DNA from: Colwellia sp. Arc7-D
GTDB lineage: Bacteria > Pseudomonadota > Gammaproteobacteria > Enterobacterales > Alteromonadaceae
Length of the DNA stretch: 64,000 nucleotides
Assembly (NCBI RefSeq): GCF_003061515.1
Contig: NZ_CP028924.1
Coordinates: 3,658,001 to 3,722,000 of the forward strand
Direction: 5' to 3'
The notes under the pieces are model-generated. The model did no database searches. It had not been told where the DNA came from and was given only the letters and a program-made list of their open reading frames with translations. A program made the position numbers and the translations under genes. Numbering within the stretch: the stretch's first letter is position 1; every line of letters begins with the position of its first letter. Positions 46,815 to 56,443 of the stretch are shown here, piece by piece.

Positions 46815-48194
46815 CTAGAGGTTTTCTTCCGCAAAGGCCGCTAATCTACTTCGCACAACACCATTTAAATTGATATTACTGCTGCCAGGGAAGTCTTTAA
46901 AACGCTCAACTATATAAGTAAGTCCTGAAGTAACAGCTGTTAAATAGTTACTATCAATTTGCGCTAAGTTACCAGAGCAAACCAGTTTAGTGCCTTCACC
47001 GCAACGGGTGATAATAGTTTTTAGTTGTGAGGCAGTAAGGTTTTGACATTCATCTAACAACACCAATGCATTTTGAATACTACGACCGCGCATAAAATTT
47101 ACCGATTTAAACTGAATATTGCCTTTTTCCATAATGTAATTAAGGCTGCCGTTCATATTTTCATCTTGCTTGTGCAATACTTCTAGCGAGTCGGTTATTG
47201 CCGCTAACCAAGGTGCCATTTTCTCTTCTTCGGTACCAGGTAAAAAGCCAATAGATTCAGCAATTTCAGGTGTACTGCGCGTGACAATAATTTTATCGTA
47301 CAACCCACGTTCAATAACTTGTTCTAATGCTGTGGCCAATGCCAGTAAGGTTTTACCGCACCCTGCAGGGCCAGTAAGAATAACTAAATCAAGGGTTGGA
47401 TCAAGTAAAGCATCCATCGCCATACCTTGATAAATATTTTTTGGATGGATTCCCCACGCTTGCTTTGCCATTAATCGTTCTCGACTCAAATCAGTTATGG
47501 CGAGGCTTTCATCATCTCCTCCGGTAATTTTTCCGGCAAAATGATCTCCTTCATCAATTAAGTATTCATTGATATAACTATTAGGGAGTAAATCGCGTTT
47601 AATATAGTGGGTAGTATTTCGGCCTTGAGTTTCACTTTCGCATTCTTTTACATGCTGCCAGAAATCACCCGTAAATTGGTGGTAGCCTTTGGTTAAAAAT
47701 TGAATATCATCAATGAGTTGGTCTGTGCGGTAATCTTCAACAAAAGCAAGGCCTGCCCCTTTAGCTTTCAAACGCATGTTGATATCTTTTGTTACTAATA
47801 CCACTTTATTATTAAGATTTTTTTCTTGTAGATAAATAGCCGTACTTATAATGCGATTATCATTTTCATTAAACGACAACTTAATCTTACTTTCGTCTAA
47901 AGCATAATCATTGAAAATAGATAAACAACCACTGGGGTGCAGCTCATCATTTTGCGGTAACTTAACGCCGGCGAGAACTTGTTCGGGTGAGGCATTGACT
48001 AAGGTATCCTCTAACGCTCTGATGGCAACGCGCGCATCTCGGCTCACATCTTTGTTACGATCTTTAATTGAATCTAATTCTTCTAGTACCGTCATTGGAA
48101 CTACAACATCGTGTTCTTTGAAGGAGAGAAAAGCGAAGGGTTCGTGTAATAAGATGTTGGTATCTAAAACGTAAATAATGTTATTTGCTGTCAT
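46815..48194 (-). CDS. PIN-PhoH family ATPase
   Basis: The 459-residue protein joins an N-terminal PIN nuclease domain (about 1-150, with VLDTNILLHEP and EELDSIK, acidic residues D12 and E39 region) to a PhoH ATPase domain (about 240-455) with Walker A LTGPAGCGKTLLALA, Walker B VLLDECQN and the RSTPEIAESIGFLPGTEEEK insert. Members (PhoH2-type) unwind and cut RNA in some bacteria. The gene faces rapA divergently. Confidence 0.93.
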   Translation of the reverse strand: MTANNIIYVLDTNILLHEPFAFLSFKEHDVVVPMTVLEELDSIKDRNKDVSRDARVAIRALEDTLVNASPEQVLAGVKLPQNDELHPSGCLSIFNDYALDESKIKLSFNENDNRIISTAIYLQEKNLNNKVVLVTKDINMRLKAKGAGLAFVEDYRTDQLIDDIQFLTKGYHQFTGDFWQHVKECESETQGRNTTHYIKRDLLPNSYINEYLIDEGDHFAGKITGGDDESLAITDLSRERLMAKQAWGIHPKNIYQGMAMDALLDPTLDLVILTGPAGCGKTLLALATALEQVIERGLYDKIIVTRSTPEIAESIGFLPGTEEEKMAPWLAAITDSLEVLHKQDENMNGSLNYIMEKGNIQFKSVNFMRGRSIQNALVLLDECQNLTASQLKTIITRCGEGTKLVCSGNLAQIDSNYLTAVTSGLTYIVERFKDFPGSSNINLNGVVRSRLAAFAEENL

Positions 48195-48603
48195 ATGAAA
48201 TCCTTACCTAAGTTGAAGGTTCCACAGCAATATTTGTTAGAAACAGCTGCTAGAAACCACAAAAGTTGATAACGCATCTAACCAAAATAATTTATTGATT
48301 CGTTCCTTTTATTATTGCATCTGCAATGCATAAGAACAGTTTTTCTTTTAAGACAATAACTACTTTACAGTTTATTTACCTGCAATCAAGCTGCTTTTTT
48401 GGATTAATTAAATACCAGCTATGAACATTATTCATACTCAAAATGCTGTTGCCATTAAAACAAAACTCTATTCTATAAATTTTAAGCAAAAAAAGTACGC
48501 TTTTACTGATTTATTTAATGATCACATCTATGATTAACGATATTATAGCGCCTTTTTTTTACGTGTAATTTTTACGCGAGTTATTGAGTTGGAGTTTTTT
48601 TTT
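48195..48603. other. Divergent gap between phoH-like and rapA genes
   Basis: The 409-bp AT-rich region includes ATTGCATCTGCAAT (palindromic 6-bp arms) near 48316-48329, a TATTAT -10-like box at 48541-48546 and long T tracts before rapA. No convincing complete promoter could be fixed. Confidence 0.35.
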
Positions 48604-51516
48604 ATGGCATTTTATCCCGGACAACGCTGGATTAGTGATAGTGAGTCAGATCAAGGGTTAGGTACGGTTACCGCTGTTGAGGGTCGTTTTGTTACTATCG
48701 TATTTACGGCAACAGGGGATGCAAGACAATATGCCATGGATAATGCACCTTTAACACGTGTTATTTTTAATGCTGGCGATAATATTCCAAGCCATGAAGG
48801 CTGGACACTTACCGTAGAGTCTTTTGAAGAAAGTAATAATTTATTAACCTATTTTGGCATTCGACAAGACACAGGTGAAGCTTGCTCAATCAAAGAAATG
48901 ATGATTGACCATTTTATTAAATTTAATAAGCCTCATGATCGTCTACTCAACGGCCAAATTGATCGCCTTGATTGGTTCCGCTTAAGAAAAGACTGTTTAC
49001 ATCATCAATTTAGCCAACAACAATCAGATTTAACAGGCCTAAGTGGTGGCCGTGTTAGCTTAATCCCTCACCAATTATACATTGCCGAAGAAGTGGGAAG
49101 TCGCTTTGCTCCTCGCGTTTTGTTAGCTGATGAAGTGGGTTTAGGTAAAACCATTGAAGCGGGTTTAATTATTCATCAACAGTTGGTAACAGGTCGCGCC
49201 AAACGTGTACTTATTATTGTGCCAGAATCATTGATGCATCAATGGTTAGTTGAAATGTTACGCCGTTTTAATCTGCCATTTAGTATTTTTGACGAAAGCC
49301 GCTGTGAAGAAACATCTGATAACGGCGAAGGTGAAAATCCATTTAGCCAAGAGCAATTAGTACTGGTTAACCTTGGTTTTATTACTAAAAATCCTCGCTG
49401 GTATGAAGCGATGATCGATGAAGAATGGGACTTAATGGTTGTCGATGAAGCACATCATCTAAATTGGCAACAAGATAATGCCAGCATTGAATATCAATGT
49501 ATTGAGCAATTGGCGCAAACTATTCCTGGGGTTTTGCTATTAACTGCAACACCTGATCAATTAGGCCATGAAGGTCACTTTGCGCGTTTGCGTTTACTTG
49601 ACCCAGATCGTTTTTTCGATTATCAAAAGTTTACTGAAGAAGAACAGCATTATACTGAAGTTGCCGATGCCGCAAATACCTTAATCACTGATGAGCCATT
49701 AGCTAGCGAACAAATAACAACGTTAACCACACTGTTACATGAAGCAGACGTTAGTGCCCATATTGCAGCGATAAATCACGCGGATATTACAGAGCAAAAA
49801 AATGCTCGACAGCATATTCTCGACCAACTTTTAGACCGTCACGGTACGGGTCGTATCTTGTTCCGCAATAGTCGCAACACCATTAAAGGTTTTCCTGGTC
49901 GTGAATTACATCCAGCGCCGCTGGCAATGCCTGATGCTTATCAAGATGCTATTAATGAATTATTACTATCAGGTACCGCTGAAGACTTAAAGTCACAAGC
50001 ACAAGCAAAACTTATTTTTACACCTGAAACATTATTCAGCTTAGACAGCCATGAAGATTGGTATGATATTGACCCACGTGTCGAATATTTAATTGAGTTG
50101 CTACAATCGTTAAAAAAAGAAAAAGTTTTAGTTATTTGTGCCAATGCGCAAACCGCTATCGATTTAGAAACCGCACTGCGTGTTAAAGAAGGTATGCGAG
50201 CTGCAGTATTTCATGAAGGTTTGAGCATTTTTGAACGTGACCGTGCTGCGGCTTACTTTGCCCAAGATGAAGATAGTGCTCAAGTACTATTGTGTTCAGA
50301 AATTGGTAGTGAAGGACGAAACTTCCAATTTGCCCACCACTTAGTATTATTTGATTTACCGCGTAACCCTGATTTACTAGAACAGCGTATTGGTCGATTA
50401 GACCGTATAGGCCAAACAGAAACTATTCGAATTCACGTGCCTTATTTTGAAGACTCGGCTCAGAGTTTACTGTTTAAATGGTATAAACAGTCTTTAAATG
50501 CATTCGAACATACCTGTATCACTGGCCATGCCGTTTTTAACGCTTTTGGTGACACTTTATTTGACTTAGCACTTAGCGCCAGTTGGGATTCTAACGAAGC
50601 ACACACCTTAATCCAGCAAAGCCATCAGAAACACTTAACCATCAAACAAGATCTTGAATCAGGCCGAGATAAACTGCTTGAATTGCATTCATCTGGCCAA
50701 GGTAAAGCGCATGCCTTAGTTGAAAAAATTGAGCAGTTAGATCAACAAATTCATTTGCCCCAATTTATGTTTCAGTTATTGGATGTTTTTGGTATTCAAC
50801 AAGATGATAAAGCTGATAATGCCATTGCCTTGCAACCTTCTGAGCATATGTTGTGCGCCAACTTCCCATGCTTACCTGAAGACGGTACAACCATAACCTT
50901 TAACCGTCATACTGCATTAGCAGTGGAAAATTACCAGCTTATAACTTGGGATCACCCTATGGTTCGCGGGGCAATGGACCTTGTGCTATCTGATGAAACC
51001 GGCAATTCGAGTATTGGCTTATTAAAGAACCCTGCACTACCTGCAGGTACATTTTTCTTAGAGTGTATTTTTACCTTAGAAGCTATTGCACCGAGTAACT
51101 TGCAATTAGGCCGATATTTACCAACAACACCTATTCGCATATTAGTTGATAAAAATGGTAACAACCTTGCCGATAAAGTGAGTGAAGCCGTATTAGATCA
51201 ACAATTATCACCCGTGAAGAAACAAGTAGCGCTGCAATTAGTTAAAGCATTAAGAAGCCAAATAGCCCCCTTGGTGGCTAAAGCAGAAGCGCATGCCGAG
51301 CAACAAACAACATCAATACAAGCAAAAGCGCTTACTGGAATGCAAGTAGCCATGGATGAAGAGCATCAGCGTCTAACCGCGCTAAAAGCAATAAACCCTA
51401 GCGTGCGTCAGCAAGAAATTGATTTTATTTTGATGCAAAAAAATGCGTTAGCTGAATATATTGAAAAAGCAAAAATTCAATTTGAAGCGGTTCGCCTCAT
51501 TGTTGTTAGTAACTAA
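48604..51516 (+). CDS. rapA: RNA polymerase recycling ATPase RapA (HepA)
   Basis: RapA is a Swi2/Snf2 protein that helps RNA polymerase recycle after termination. The 970-residue product begins with the Tudor-like region MAFYPGQRWISDSE, and has Walker A in LLADEVGLGKTIEAG, DEAH in VVDEAHHLNW, helicase C motif IGRLDRIGQ and the RapA-specific C-terminal part. I chose ATG at 48604 because it is the usual family start and follows TTGGAG; a TTG 15 bp upstream is in frame. Confidence 0.95.
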   Translation: MAFYPGQRWISDSESDQGLGTVTAVEGRFVTIVFTATGDARQYAMDNAPLTRVIFNAGDNIPSHEGWTLTVESFEESNNLLTYFGIRQDTGEACSIKEMMIDHFIKFNKPHDRLLNGQIDRLDWFRLRKDCLHHQFSQQQSDLTGLSGGRVSLIPHQLYIAEEVGSRFAPRVLLADEVGLGKTIEAGLIIHQQLVTGRAKRVLIIVPESLMHQWLVEMLRRFNLPFSIFDESRCEETSDNGEGENPFSQEQLVLVNLGFITKNPRWYEAMIDEEWDLMVVDEAHHLNWQQDNASIEYQCIEQLAQTIPGVLLLTATPDQLGHEGHFARLRLLDPDRFFDYQKFTEEEQHYTEVADAANTLITDEPLASEQITTLTTLLHEADVSAHIAAINHADITEQKNARQHILDQLLDRHGTGRILFRNSRNTIKGFPGRELHPAPLAMPDAYQDAINELLLSGTAEDLKSQAQAKLIFTPETLFSLDSHEDWYDIDPRVEYLIELLQSLKKEKVLVICANAQTAIDLETALRVKEGMRAAVFHEGLSIFERDRAAAYFAQDEDSAQVLLCSEIGSEGRNFQFAHHLVLFDLPRNPDLLEQRIGRLDRIGQTETIRIHVPYFEDSAQSLLFKWYKQSLNAFEHTCITGHAVFNAFGDTLFDLALSASWDSNEAHTLIQQSHQKHLTIKQDLESGRDKLLELHSSGQGKAHALVEKIEQLDQQIHLPQFMFQLLDVFGIQQDDKADNAIALQPSEHMLCANFPCLPEDGTTITFNRHTALAVENYQLITWDHPMVRGAMDLVLSDETGNSSIGLLKNPALPAGTFFLECIFTLEAIAPSNLQLGRYLPTTPIRILVDKNGNNLADKVSEAVLDQQLSPVKKQVALQLVKALRSQIAPLVAKAEAHAEQQTTSIQAKALTGMQVAMDEEHQRLTALKAINPSVRQQEIDFILMQKNALAEYIEKAKIQFEAVRLIVVSN

Positions 51517-51534
51517 ATTTCCGCCATAAATGAC

Positions 51535-51567
51535 AAAAAGGCTACACCCTTTGTGTAGCCTTTTTTC
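51535..51567 (+). terminator. Rho-independent terminator after rapA
   Basis: AAGGCTACAC pairs with GTGTAGCCTT, followed by six T. It separates rapA from rluA, which therefore has its own promoter or depends on read-through. Confidence 0.92.
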
Positions 51568-51596
51568 TAACGAAAATTCAAAAGGAATATCTTAAG

Positions 51597-52280
51597 ATGG
51601 GTGCTAACCCTGACTTTATTTACCAACCACCAATGAGCCCATATCTTGATATTATTTATCAAGATAACGATATTGTTGTGCTTAATAAACCCAGCGGATT
51701 ACTCACTGTGCCAGGTCGATTACCTGAGCACCAAGACTGCTTGCAAAATAGAGTGCTAAAAGTGCTGCCAACAGCAACAGTTGTGCATCGTTTAGATATG
51801 GCAACTTCAGGCATTATTTTAATGGCATTAAATAAGCCTGCTCATGTCGCGATAAGTCGTCAATTTGAAAAAAGATTAACGCAAAAAAGCTACATAGCTA
51901 GAGTATTTGGTAAAGTTGAAAACGCACAGGGCTCTGTTGATCAACCCTTGATTTGTGACTGGCCAAATAGACCAAAACAAAAGGTAGATCATGAACAAGG
52001 TAAAGCGGCATTAACTCATTATAAAGTTTTAAGTTATCGTGAGAACAAAGACAACCAAATAACAACCCTGCTTGAGCTAACTCCTATAACGGGTCGTTCT
52101 CATCAACTACGGGTGCACATGTTATTTATTGGTCACCCCATTATTGGTGACCGACTGTATGCTCACGAACAAGCATTAAATTGTAGTAATCGTTTGCAGT
52201 TACACGCCAAAATTCTACAAATAGCACACCCCGTTACTGAGAAAACCTTGGCCTTTACAAAAGCTTGCCCATTTGATTAA
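51597..52280 (+). CDS. rluA: Pseudouridine synthase RluA
   Basis: The 227-residue enzyme has the RluA motif HRLDMATSGI with catalytic Asp67, the start segment IIYQDNDIVVLNKPSGLLTVPGR (split here over motif 1), and TPITGRSHQLRVHMLFIGHPIIGDRLY. It modifies U746 of 23S rRNA and U32 of several tRNAs. The place directly after rapA is the same as in E. coli, which supports RluA over RluC/RluD. The ribosome binding site AAAGGA is 8 bp before ATG. Confidence 0.9.
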   Translation: MGANPDFIYQPPMSPYLDIIYQDNDIVVLNKPSGLLTVPGRLPEHQDCLQNRVLKVLPTATVVHRLDMATSGIILMALNKPAHVAISRQFEKRLTQKSYIARVFGKVENAQGSVDQPLICDWPNRPKQKVDHEQGKAALTHYKVLSYRENKDNQITTLLELTPITGRSHQLRVHMLFIGHPIIGDRLYAHEQALNCSNRLQLHAKILQIAHPVTEKTLAFTKACPFD

Positions 52281-52395
52281 TACGATGAATTACTAGGGTT
52301 AATTAAAGAAAACATCAATAACGTCGATAATATATTTACATCACCTTTAGTAAGTCTATAGTGTTAATTAATCAACGGTCAGAGGAAAACTTTTT

Positions 52396-53394
52396 ATGCA
52401 TTTGAATACAAAGCCTATAGTTTTTTTCATATTATTAGCTGTATCGACTTTAGTTATAAATAACGTTTACTCATCTCCATTTTTGCCATACCAGGAAGCA
52501 CAACAAACAGAAGATACTCAGCCCAATGGCAAAGGGGATCCTGAAAAAGCTGAAGAGATTAAACCTGAGGTGGCAGCAACTAACACTGAGGCGACACAAG
52601 ACGAAGCAACAGAAGACGACCATCAACATGATGTCATTATTAATCTGCCCGTAAATGCATTTGACCAACAACAGCAAGATATTAAGCATTATTTAACGCA
52701 AGAGAAAATCATCCCGATAATGGTTGGAACAGACAAATATCTAACGATAATCAATCAACACACCACACCCGTAAATAAAGGCGTTATGGTGTTAATTCCG
52801 GATTGGCAGCAAAGTATAACAACCCCTTATGCACTTAATCAGCTGCGTAAAAATATGCCTGATCAGGGTTGGACAACAATAACGTTACACCCACCAAATA
52901 AGCCTGAAGGCTACCCTTCACAGGCATTAACAGCAGAAGAGCGAAATAAAGAAAATATTGAAATACTTGAAAACTATGGCAAAAAATTTGCTGAGGTCAT
53001 GCAAGCGACTATTGAACAAGCCAAGCGTTTTCCTGGTGGAATTATTGTAATAGCTGAGGGTAATAATAGTGCGGTATTGCTCGATATTTACCAACAAGGC
53101 TTAGTAGGCGCACCCGCTGCGTTTATTATGCTTAGCAGCTATATGCCGACACAACCAGCGAGCGAAAAAATAGCTCAACAACTGGCTGTTACAGACTATC
53201 CAATTCTTGATTTATATTTACAGCGCGATCATCATTTAGTACAAGCCAACGCTATATTAAGAAAAGCGTCAGCGAAAAGAGAACTGAAAATATATTTTCG
53301 ACAAAAACAATTAAGTAATCAAGTCACAGGTTACTATCCTAAAAATAGCTTAACCAAAGAAATTATAAGCTGGCTTAACTCAATGGGTTGGTAA
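52396..53394 (+). CDS. Exported DUF3530-type protein
   Basis: The 332-residue protein has a signal peptide (about 1-26, NNVYS-SP), then an acidic, low-complexity linker (about 35-75, many Glu, Ala, Thr), and a globular part in which VMVLIPDWQQS and WTTITLHPPNKPEGYP look like an alpha/beta-hydrolase-like fold. GGIIVIAEGNNSAVLLD stands at the nucleophile elbow place but with Asn-Asn-Ser rather than GxSxG. I recall this pattern from DUF3530 proteins; an enzymatic role is not clear. Confidence 0.72.
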   Translation: MHLNTKPIVFFILLAVSTLVINNVYSSPFLPYQEAQQTEDTQPNGKGDPEKAEEIKPEVAATNTEATQDEATEDDHQHDVIINLPVNAFDQQQQDIKHYLTQEKIIPIMVGTDKYLTIINQHTTPVNKGVMVLIPDWQQSITTPYALNQLRKNMPDQGWTTITLHPPNKPEGYPSQALTAEERNKENIEILENYGKKFAEVMQATIEQAKRFPGGIIVIAEGNNSAVLLDIYQQGLVGAPAAFIMLSSYMPTQPASEKIAQQLAVTDYPILDLYLQRDHHLVQANAILRKASAKRELKIYFRQKQLSNQVTGYYPKNSLTKEIISWLNSMGW

Positions 53395-53417
53395 GTTCTC
53401 AAGTGAAACATCTCTTA

Positions 53418-53449
53418 AAAACAGCATGATTATTGTCATGCTATTTTTT
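53418..53449. terminator. Bidirectional terminator between the DUF3530 gene and yacL
   Basis: AGCATGA (53423-53429) pairs with TCATGCT (53436-53442), with six T on the plus strand and five T on the minus strand. The yacL stop codon lies within it. Confidence 0.8.
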
Positions 53450-53821
53450 GCTGACAAATTTTGCCCAAGACAGTAATAATTCTCGAAAGTCTTCGCGCCC
53501 ACAAGAAGAGGAGTCTTGTAAATCAAAATCAATACCTTCTTCAATAAGTGAGTCTGGTAATACTTCTAAACCGTCCATACTCGCATTGGTTTGAACGGTT
53601 ACATCACCTCGATTAAAAATAACCGTATACTCGTTACCTGTAATCGTAATTTCTAACTGTTTTTCTGCTTCAATATCTGCGATCGCAGACAATAGTTCCG
53701 AAAGCTTATCTGTATCTGTGCCTACTTCAACTTCTAACCATGGACCAATGACTTCATGGTCGAGCGAAAACTTAGCGATAGCACTACCCGTTAAGGGATC
53801 ATCTATAAATTGATATTCCAT
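53441..53821 (-). CDS. yacL: YacL family protein (UPF0231)
   Basis: The 126-residue protein has the same plan as E. coli YacL: MEYQFIDDPLTGSAIAKFSLDHEVIGPWLE, a central strand region with GNEYTVIFNRGDVTVQTN, and a C-terminal SSCGREDFRELLLSW. YacL lies next to acnB in E. coli; here acnB is two genes away on the other strand. Function is unknown. Confidence 0.85.
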   Translation of the reverse strand: MEYQFIDDPLTGSAIAKFSLDHEVIGPWLEVEVGTDTDKLSELLSAIADIEAEKQLEITITGNEYTVIFNRGDVTVQTNASMDGLEVLPDSLIEEGIDFDLQDSSSCGREDFRELLLSWAKFVSKK

Positions 53822-54113
53822 ATATACCTCGTTCTGAAAACCTTTAGCGAGAAAACCTATTTAGCCGTTACTAAATTATATAACCTAGTTTCGTATAAAA
53901 ATGATTTAACCTAGTTGATATTTATTTAGATAACGTTAGATTCGTCACCATTATTTTAAAGAAAATCTTCTAATACTAACAAGGACATTGTTATAATAAT
54001 TATCACAATCTAATTGTAGCAAACCCCGAGTTTTTAACACTAGATTACGAAGCTTAATTACTAGAATAACTTTAGTTGATGTAATAAGGAGATGGTTTAT
54101 CACAAATAATGGC
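53822..54113. other. Intergenic gap between yacL and the binding protein gene
   Basis: The 292-bp AT-rich region holds a ribosome binding site-like AAGGAGATGG (54086-54095), but it lies 20 bp before the ATG at 54114 and leads to frames that stop at once. No other structure is seen. Confidence 0.35.
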
Positions 54114-54911
54114 ATGAGTTTTCTATCAGCATACTTACGTTTAAATCAACGAAGACGATTCAAAATTTATGTCACTCTAATTTGTTACGTGTTCTTTTTG
54201 TTTATGTCGATGAAAGTTGTTTCACAACCTTTACCAACAATCACCGTGGCGATGTATATTGAACCGCCATTTTCTAACATTGTAGACGGTAAATTTGTCG
54301 GCGAAAACATCGATATTGCCAATGCATTAGCAGAAAAATTATCACGAGAAGTCAGGTTTATCTATTGCCCGCCAGCCCGCTGCTTTGCTTTTTTACAAAA
54401 CGGCCAAGCTGATATGATGATTGCGATCAGAAAAACCGAAATAAGAGAGCAATTTCTTAACTACCTTGAGCCTCCGATAAAAATTCAGCACTTACCGCTA
54501 CAGTTTTATATTCGCGCAGAAAGTAAAATTGAATTGAATCGCTATCAAGACCTGCAACCCTTGAAAGTTGGGGTTTTAAGAGGCGCTTCGTATTTTGATA
54601 AATTTGATCATGATACACAGCTGACTAAAATCCCGTTAACTAATTATCAGCAACTCGTTGATATGCTTTTAAAAGGGCGTATTGATACTTTTCTGGAGCG
54701 GGAAGAAACTATTACCCCTTGGGTTGATCAAAAAATTTATAAAACCAAGATTAAGTTAGCAAAATTTTCTTATGATGAAACGGTTGGCTCTTACATCGTG
54801 GTATCTAAAAGATCGCCATTAAGAAATGAAATTGCACACTTATCAAAAGCGTTAAAGGCAATATCAGACAACGGCGAAATTCAAACTATTCTTAACAAGG
54901 TAAGAAACTAG
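54114..54911 (+). CDS. Periplasmic solute-binding protein, family 3 type
   Basis: The 265-residue protein has a hydrophobic stretch (about 21-38) with a signal cleavage near VSQ-PLP and a bacterial family-3 solute-binding fold: VAMYIEPPFSNIVDGKFVGENIDIANALAEKL, AIRKTEIREQFLNYLEPP and KVGVLRGASYF. It may sense or bind an amino-acid-like ligand. No ABC transporter genes are next to it, so it may be an orphan sensor protein. The gene downstream (TonB-like) is 73 bp away in the same direction. The ATG has no close ribosome binding site. Confidence 0.78.
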   Translation: MSFLSAYLRLNQRRRFKIYVTLICYVFFLFMSMKVVSQPLPTITVAMYIEPPFSNIVDGKFVGENIDIANALAEKLSREVRFIYCPPARCFAFLQNGQADMMIAIRKTEIREQFLNYLEPPIKIQHLPLQFYIRAESKIELNRYQDLQPLKVGVLRGASYFDKFDHDTQLTKIPLTNYQQLVDMLLKGRIDTFLEREETITPWVDQKIYKTKIKLAKFSYDETVGSYIVVSKRSPLRNEIAHLSKALKAISDNGEIQTILNKVRN

Positions 54912-54984
54912 GTTGAATTCAATTGAACTTACGAAGTGATTTATCGTCTATAAATTACCTACTCTAGCCGACATTGAAATCATT

Positions 54985-55815
54985 GTGCGAAAAGGAACTT
55001 ACACTGCTATTTTATTTTCCTTGGTTGTCCACGGCATTATCATTTTATTGATTTTTATCACTCATTCACATAAAGAAAAATCAATAAAGAAAATCAACAA
55101 AAGCCCACCGATAAAAAGCTTCCTATATTATGCTCCCAATTTAACCACAGCGCAGGCAAATCAAAATAAACAAAAACCAATAGAAAAACCAAAGCGCATC
55201 GAGGCTGATCATAATGAGCAGAAAGTACTGGTTACTGAAGAGCCTATTACTAATAAACCTATTTCTAATAAACCTAATACTAATAAACCTGCTATTGATT
55301 TAGCCGATAAAAATACGCTTACTCCTCTTAATAAAACAATCAAAAAGTCTTTAATACCATCAACAATTACCCATACGATAACACTACCGAAAGCTAGCAA
55401 TACAGAGCCGGACTCACCTCTTCCTCTACCAGCACCTAGTAATAAAAAACTCGATAGTTTCACTCAATTACAAAGGCTGCGTAGTAAGCTAAATAATGGT
55501 TCTGCCCCTACTGTAGATAACCCTTATCAACACGATCAACCTCCTTCAATTTTTAACACTACATCGAAAACGGTTCCCCACTCAGTACCCTTGAAAGATG
55601 AAGATAAAGAACGAGAACAAAACACTAAAAATATGGGTGCAGGAATAGCGATTACAAAAGGAGATGATGGTAGGTGCTCGGTAACACAAGACATGAGTGC
55701 ATACGGTTTAAGTGAAGGCTCCTCTGTGCAATTTTTCAGTTGCGGTGAATCAAAGTTTGATAAAAGCTTTCGAGAACATATGAAAGCCGTTAAGGAAAAA
55801 CTGGGCAAAAACTAA
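54985..55815 (+). CDS. Membrane-anchored TonB/TolA-like protein, function unknown
   Basis: The 276-residue product starts with GTG. It has one N-terminal membrane helix with the S-x3-H motif (Ser12, His16 in FSLVVHGIIILLIF), which in TonB and TolA contacts ExbD/TolR-like partners. A basic, proline-rich periplasmic spacer follows, including three NKP-type repeats (about 87-103). A small C-terminal domain (about 215-276) has two cysteines (GRCSVTQD, FFSCGES) and no clear TonB box or TonB_C motif. Thus it seems a special TonB/TolA-type protein; no exbB/exbD lies near. The 15-bp repeat is listed separately. Confidence 0.6.
   Translation: MRKGTYTAILFSLVVHGIIILLIFITHSHKEKSIKKINKSPPIKSFLYYAPNLTTAQANQNKQKPIEKPKRIEADHNEQKVLVTEEPITNKPISNKPNTNKPAIDLADKNTLTPLNKTIKKSLIPSTITHTITLPKASNTEPDSPLPLPAPSNKKLDSFTQLQRLRSKLNNGSAPTVDNPYQHDQPPSIFNTTSKTVPHSVPLKDEDKEREQNTKNMGAGIAITKGDDGRCSVTQDMSAYGLSEGSSVQFFSCGESKFDKSFREHMKAVKEKLGKN
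55246..55290 (+). repeat. 15-bp tandem repeat encoding TNKPI-type units
   Basis: Three copies of a 15-bp unit (ATTACTAATAAACCT, ATTTCTAATAAACCT, AATACTAATAAACCT) encode I/N-T/S-N-K-P. They lie in the spacer of the TonB-like protein. Confidence 0.92.
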
Positions 55816-56443
55816 TTTTGGCTCTTGTTGATAATTGAGCAAAAAGCGCTGAAATTTAAAAGCCATAAGTATATAAATAAGATGAAAAGTTCGATTGAAC
55901 ATATTGGTCTATAATATAAATAACTTCACTTGGGTCTCAAGCTAAATAAACACCTAAATGCATTAAATACCGTTAATATTTTGAGCAAATTAAAACGCAT
56001 ATAGATATCATCTTGAATGCAAAAATTATAAACAGAATTTTATCCATAAATTCTTCAAGATAGGTCAGCTTAAATTTTGGGTTGATGATGTTAACCGATA
56101 GTAAAGCCCAAAAGAACTATCCATTATTTTTAATAATATCAATGACTAACTGAACACACCCAACCAGTATAACCGTTCTTTCTACTAACCATAAATTTGG
56201 TGAATAGTGCTTATTGAACCAAGTGATTAGTAGTCATCAAAAAATCAGGTAGAATATAGGCAAATTTTATACTGCTATGCATTATTGATCTTACAATTAT
56301 ACTTTGTTCAAATTAATTGCGCTTGATCGCTAACCAAGAATGATTACATCACCATTCTTTTTAACTTTTATTGCGACAATAAACAAAGTTTAATAGTGCT
56401 TAGTTAAATTGTTATTAGTAAATAAAGTCAGAGAGGGAATCAA
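55816..56443. other. 628-bp gap upstream of acnB
   Basis: The largest gap of the window. It is AT-rich and has stop codons in every frame. TATACT (56268-56273) may be a -10 box of acnB, but the -35 is poor. The ribosome binding site of acnB is at the end (AGAGAGGGA). No RNA gene or strong repeat was recognised. Confidence 0.4.
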
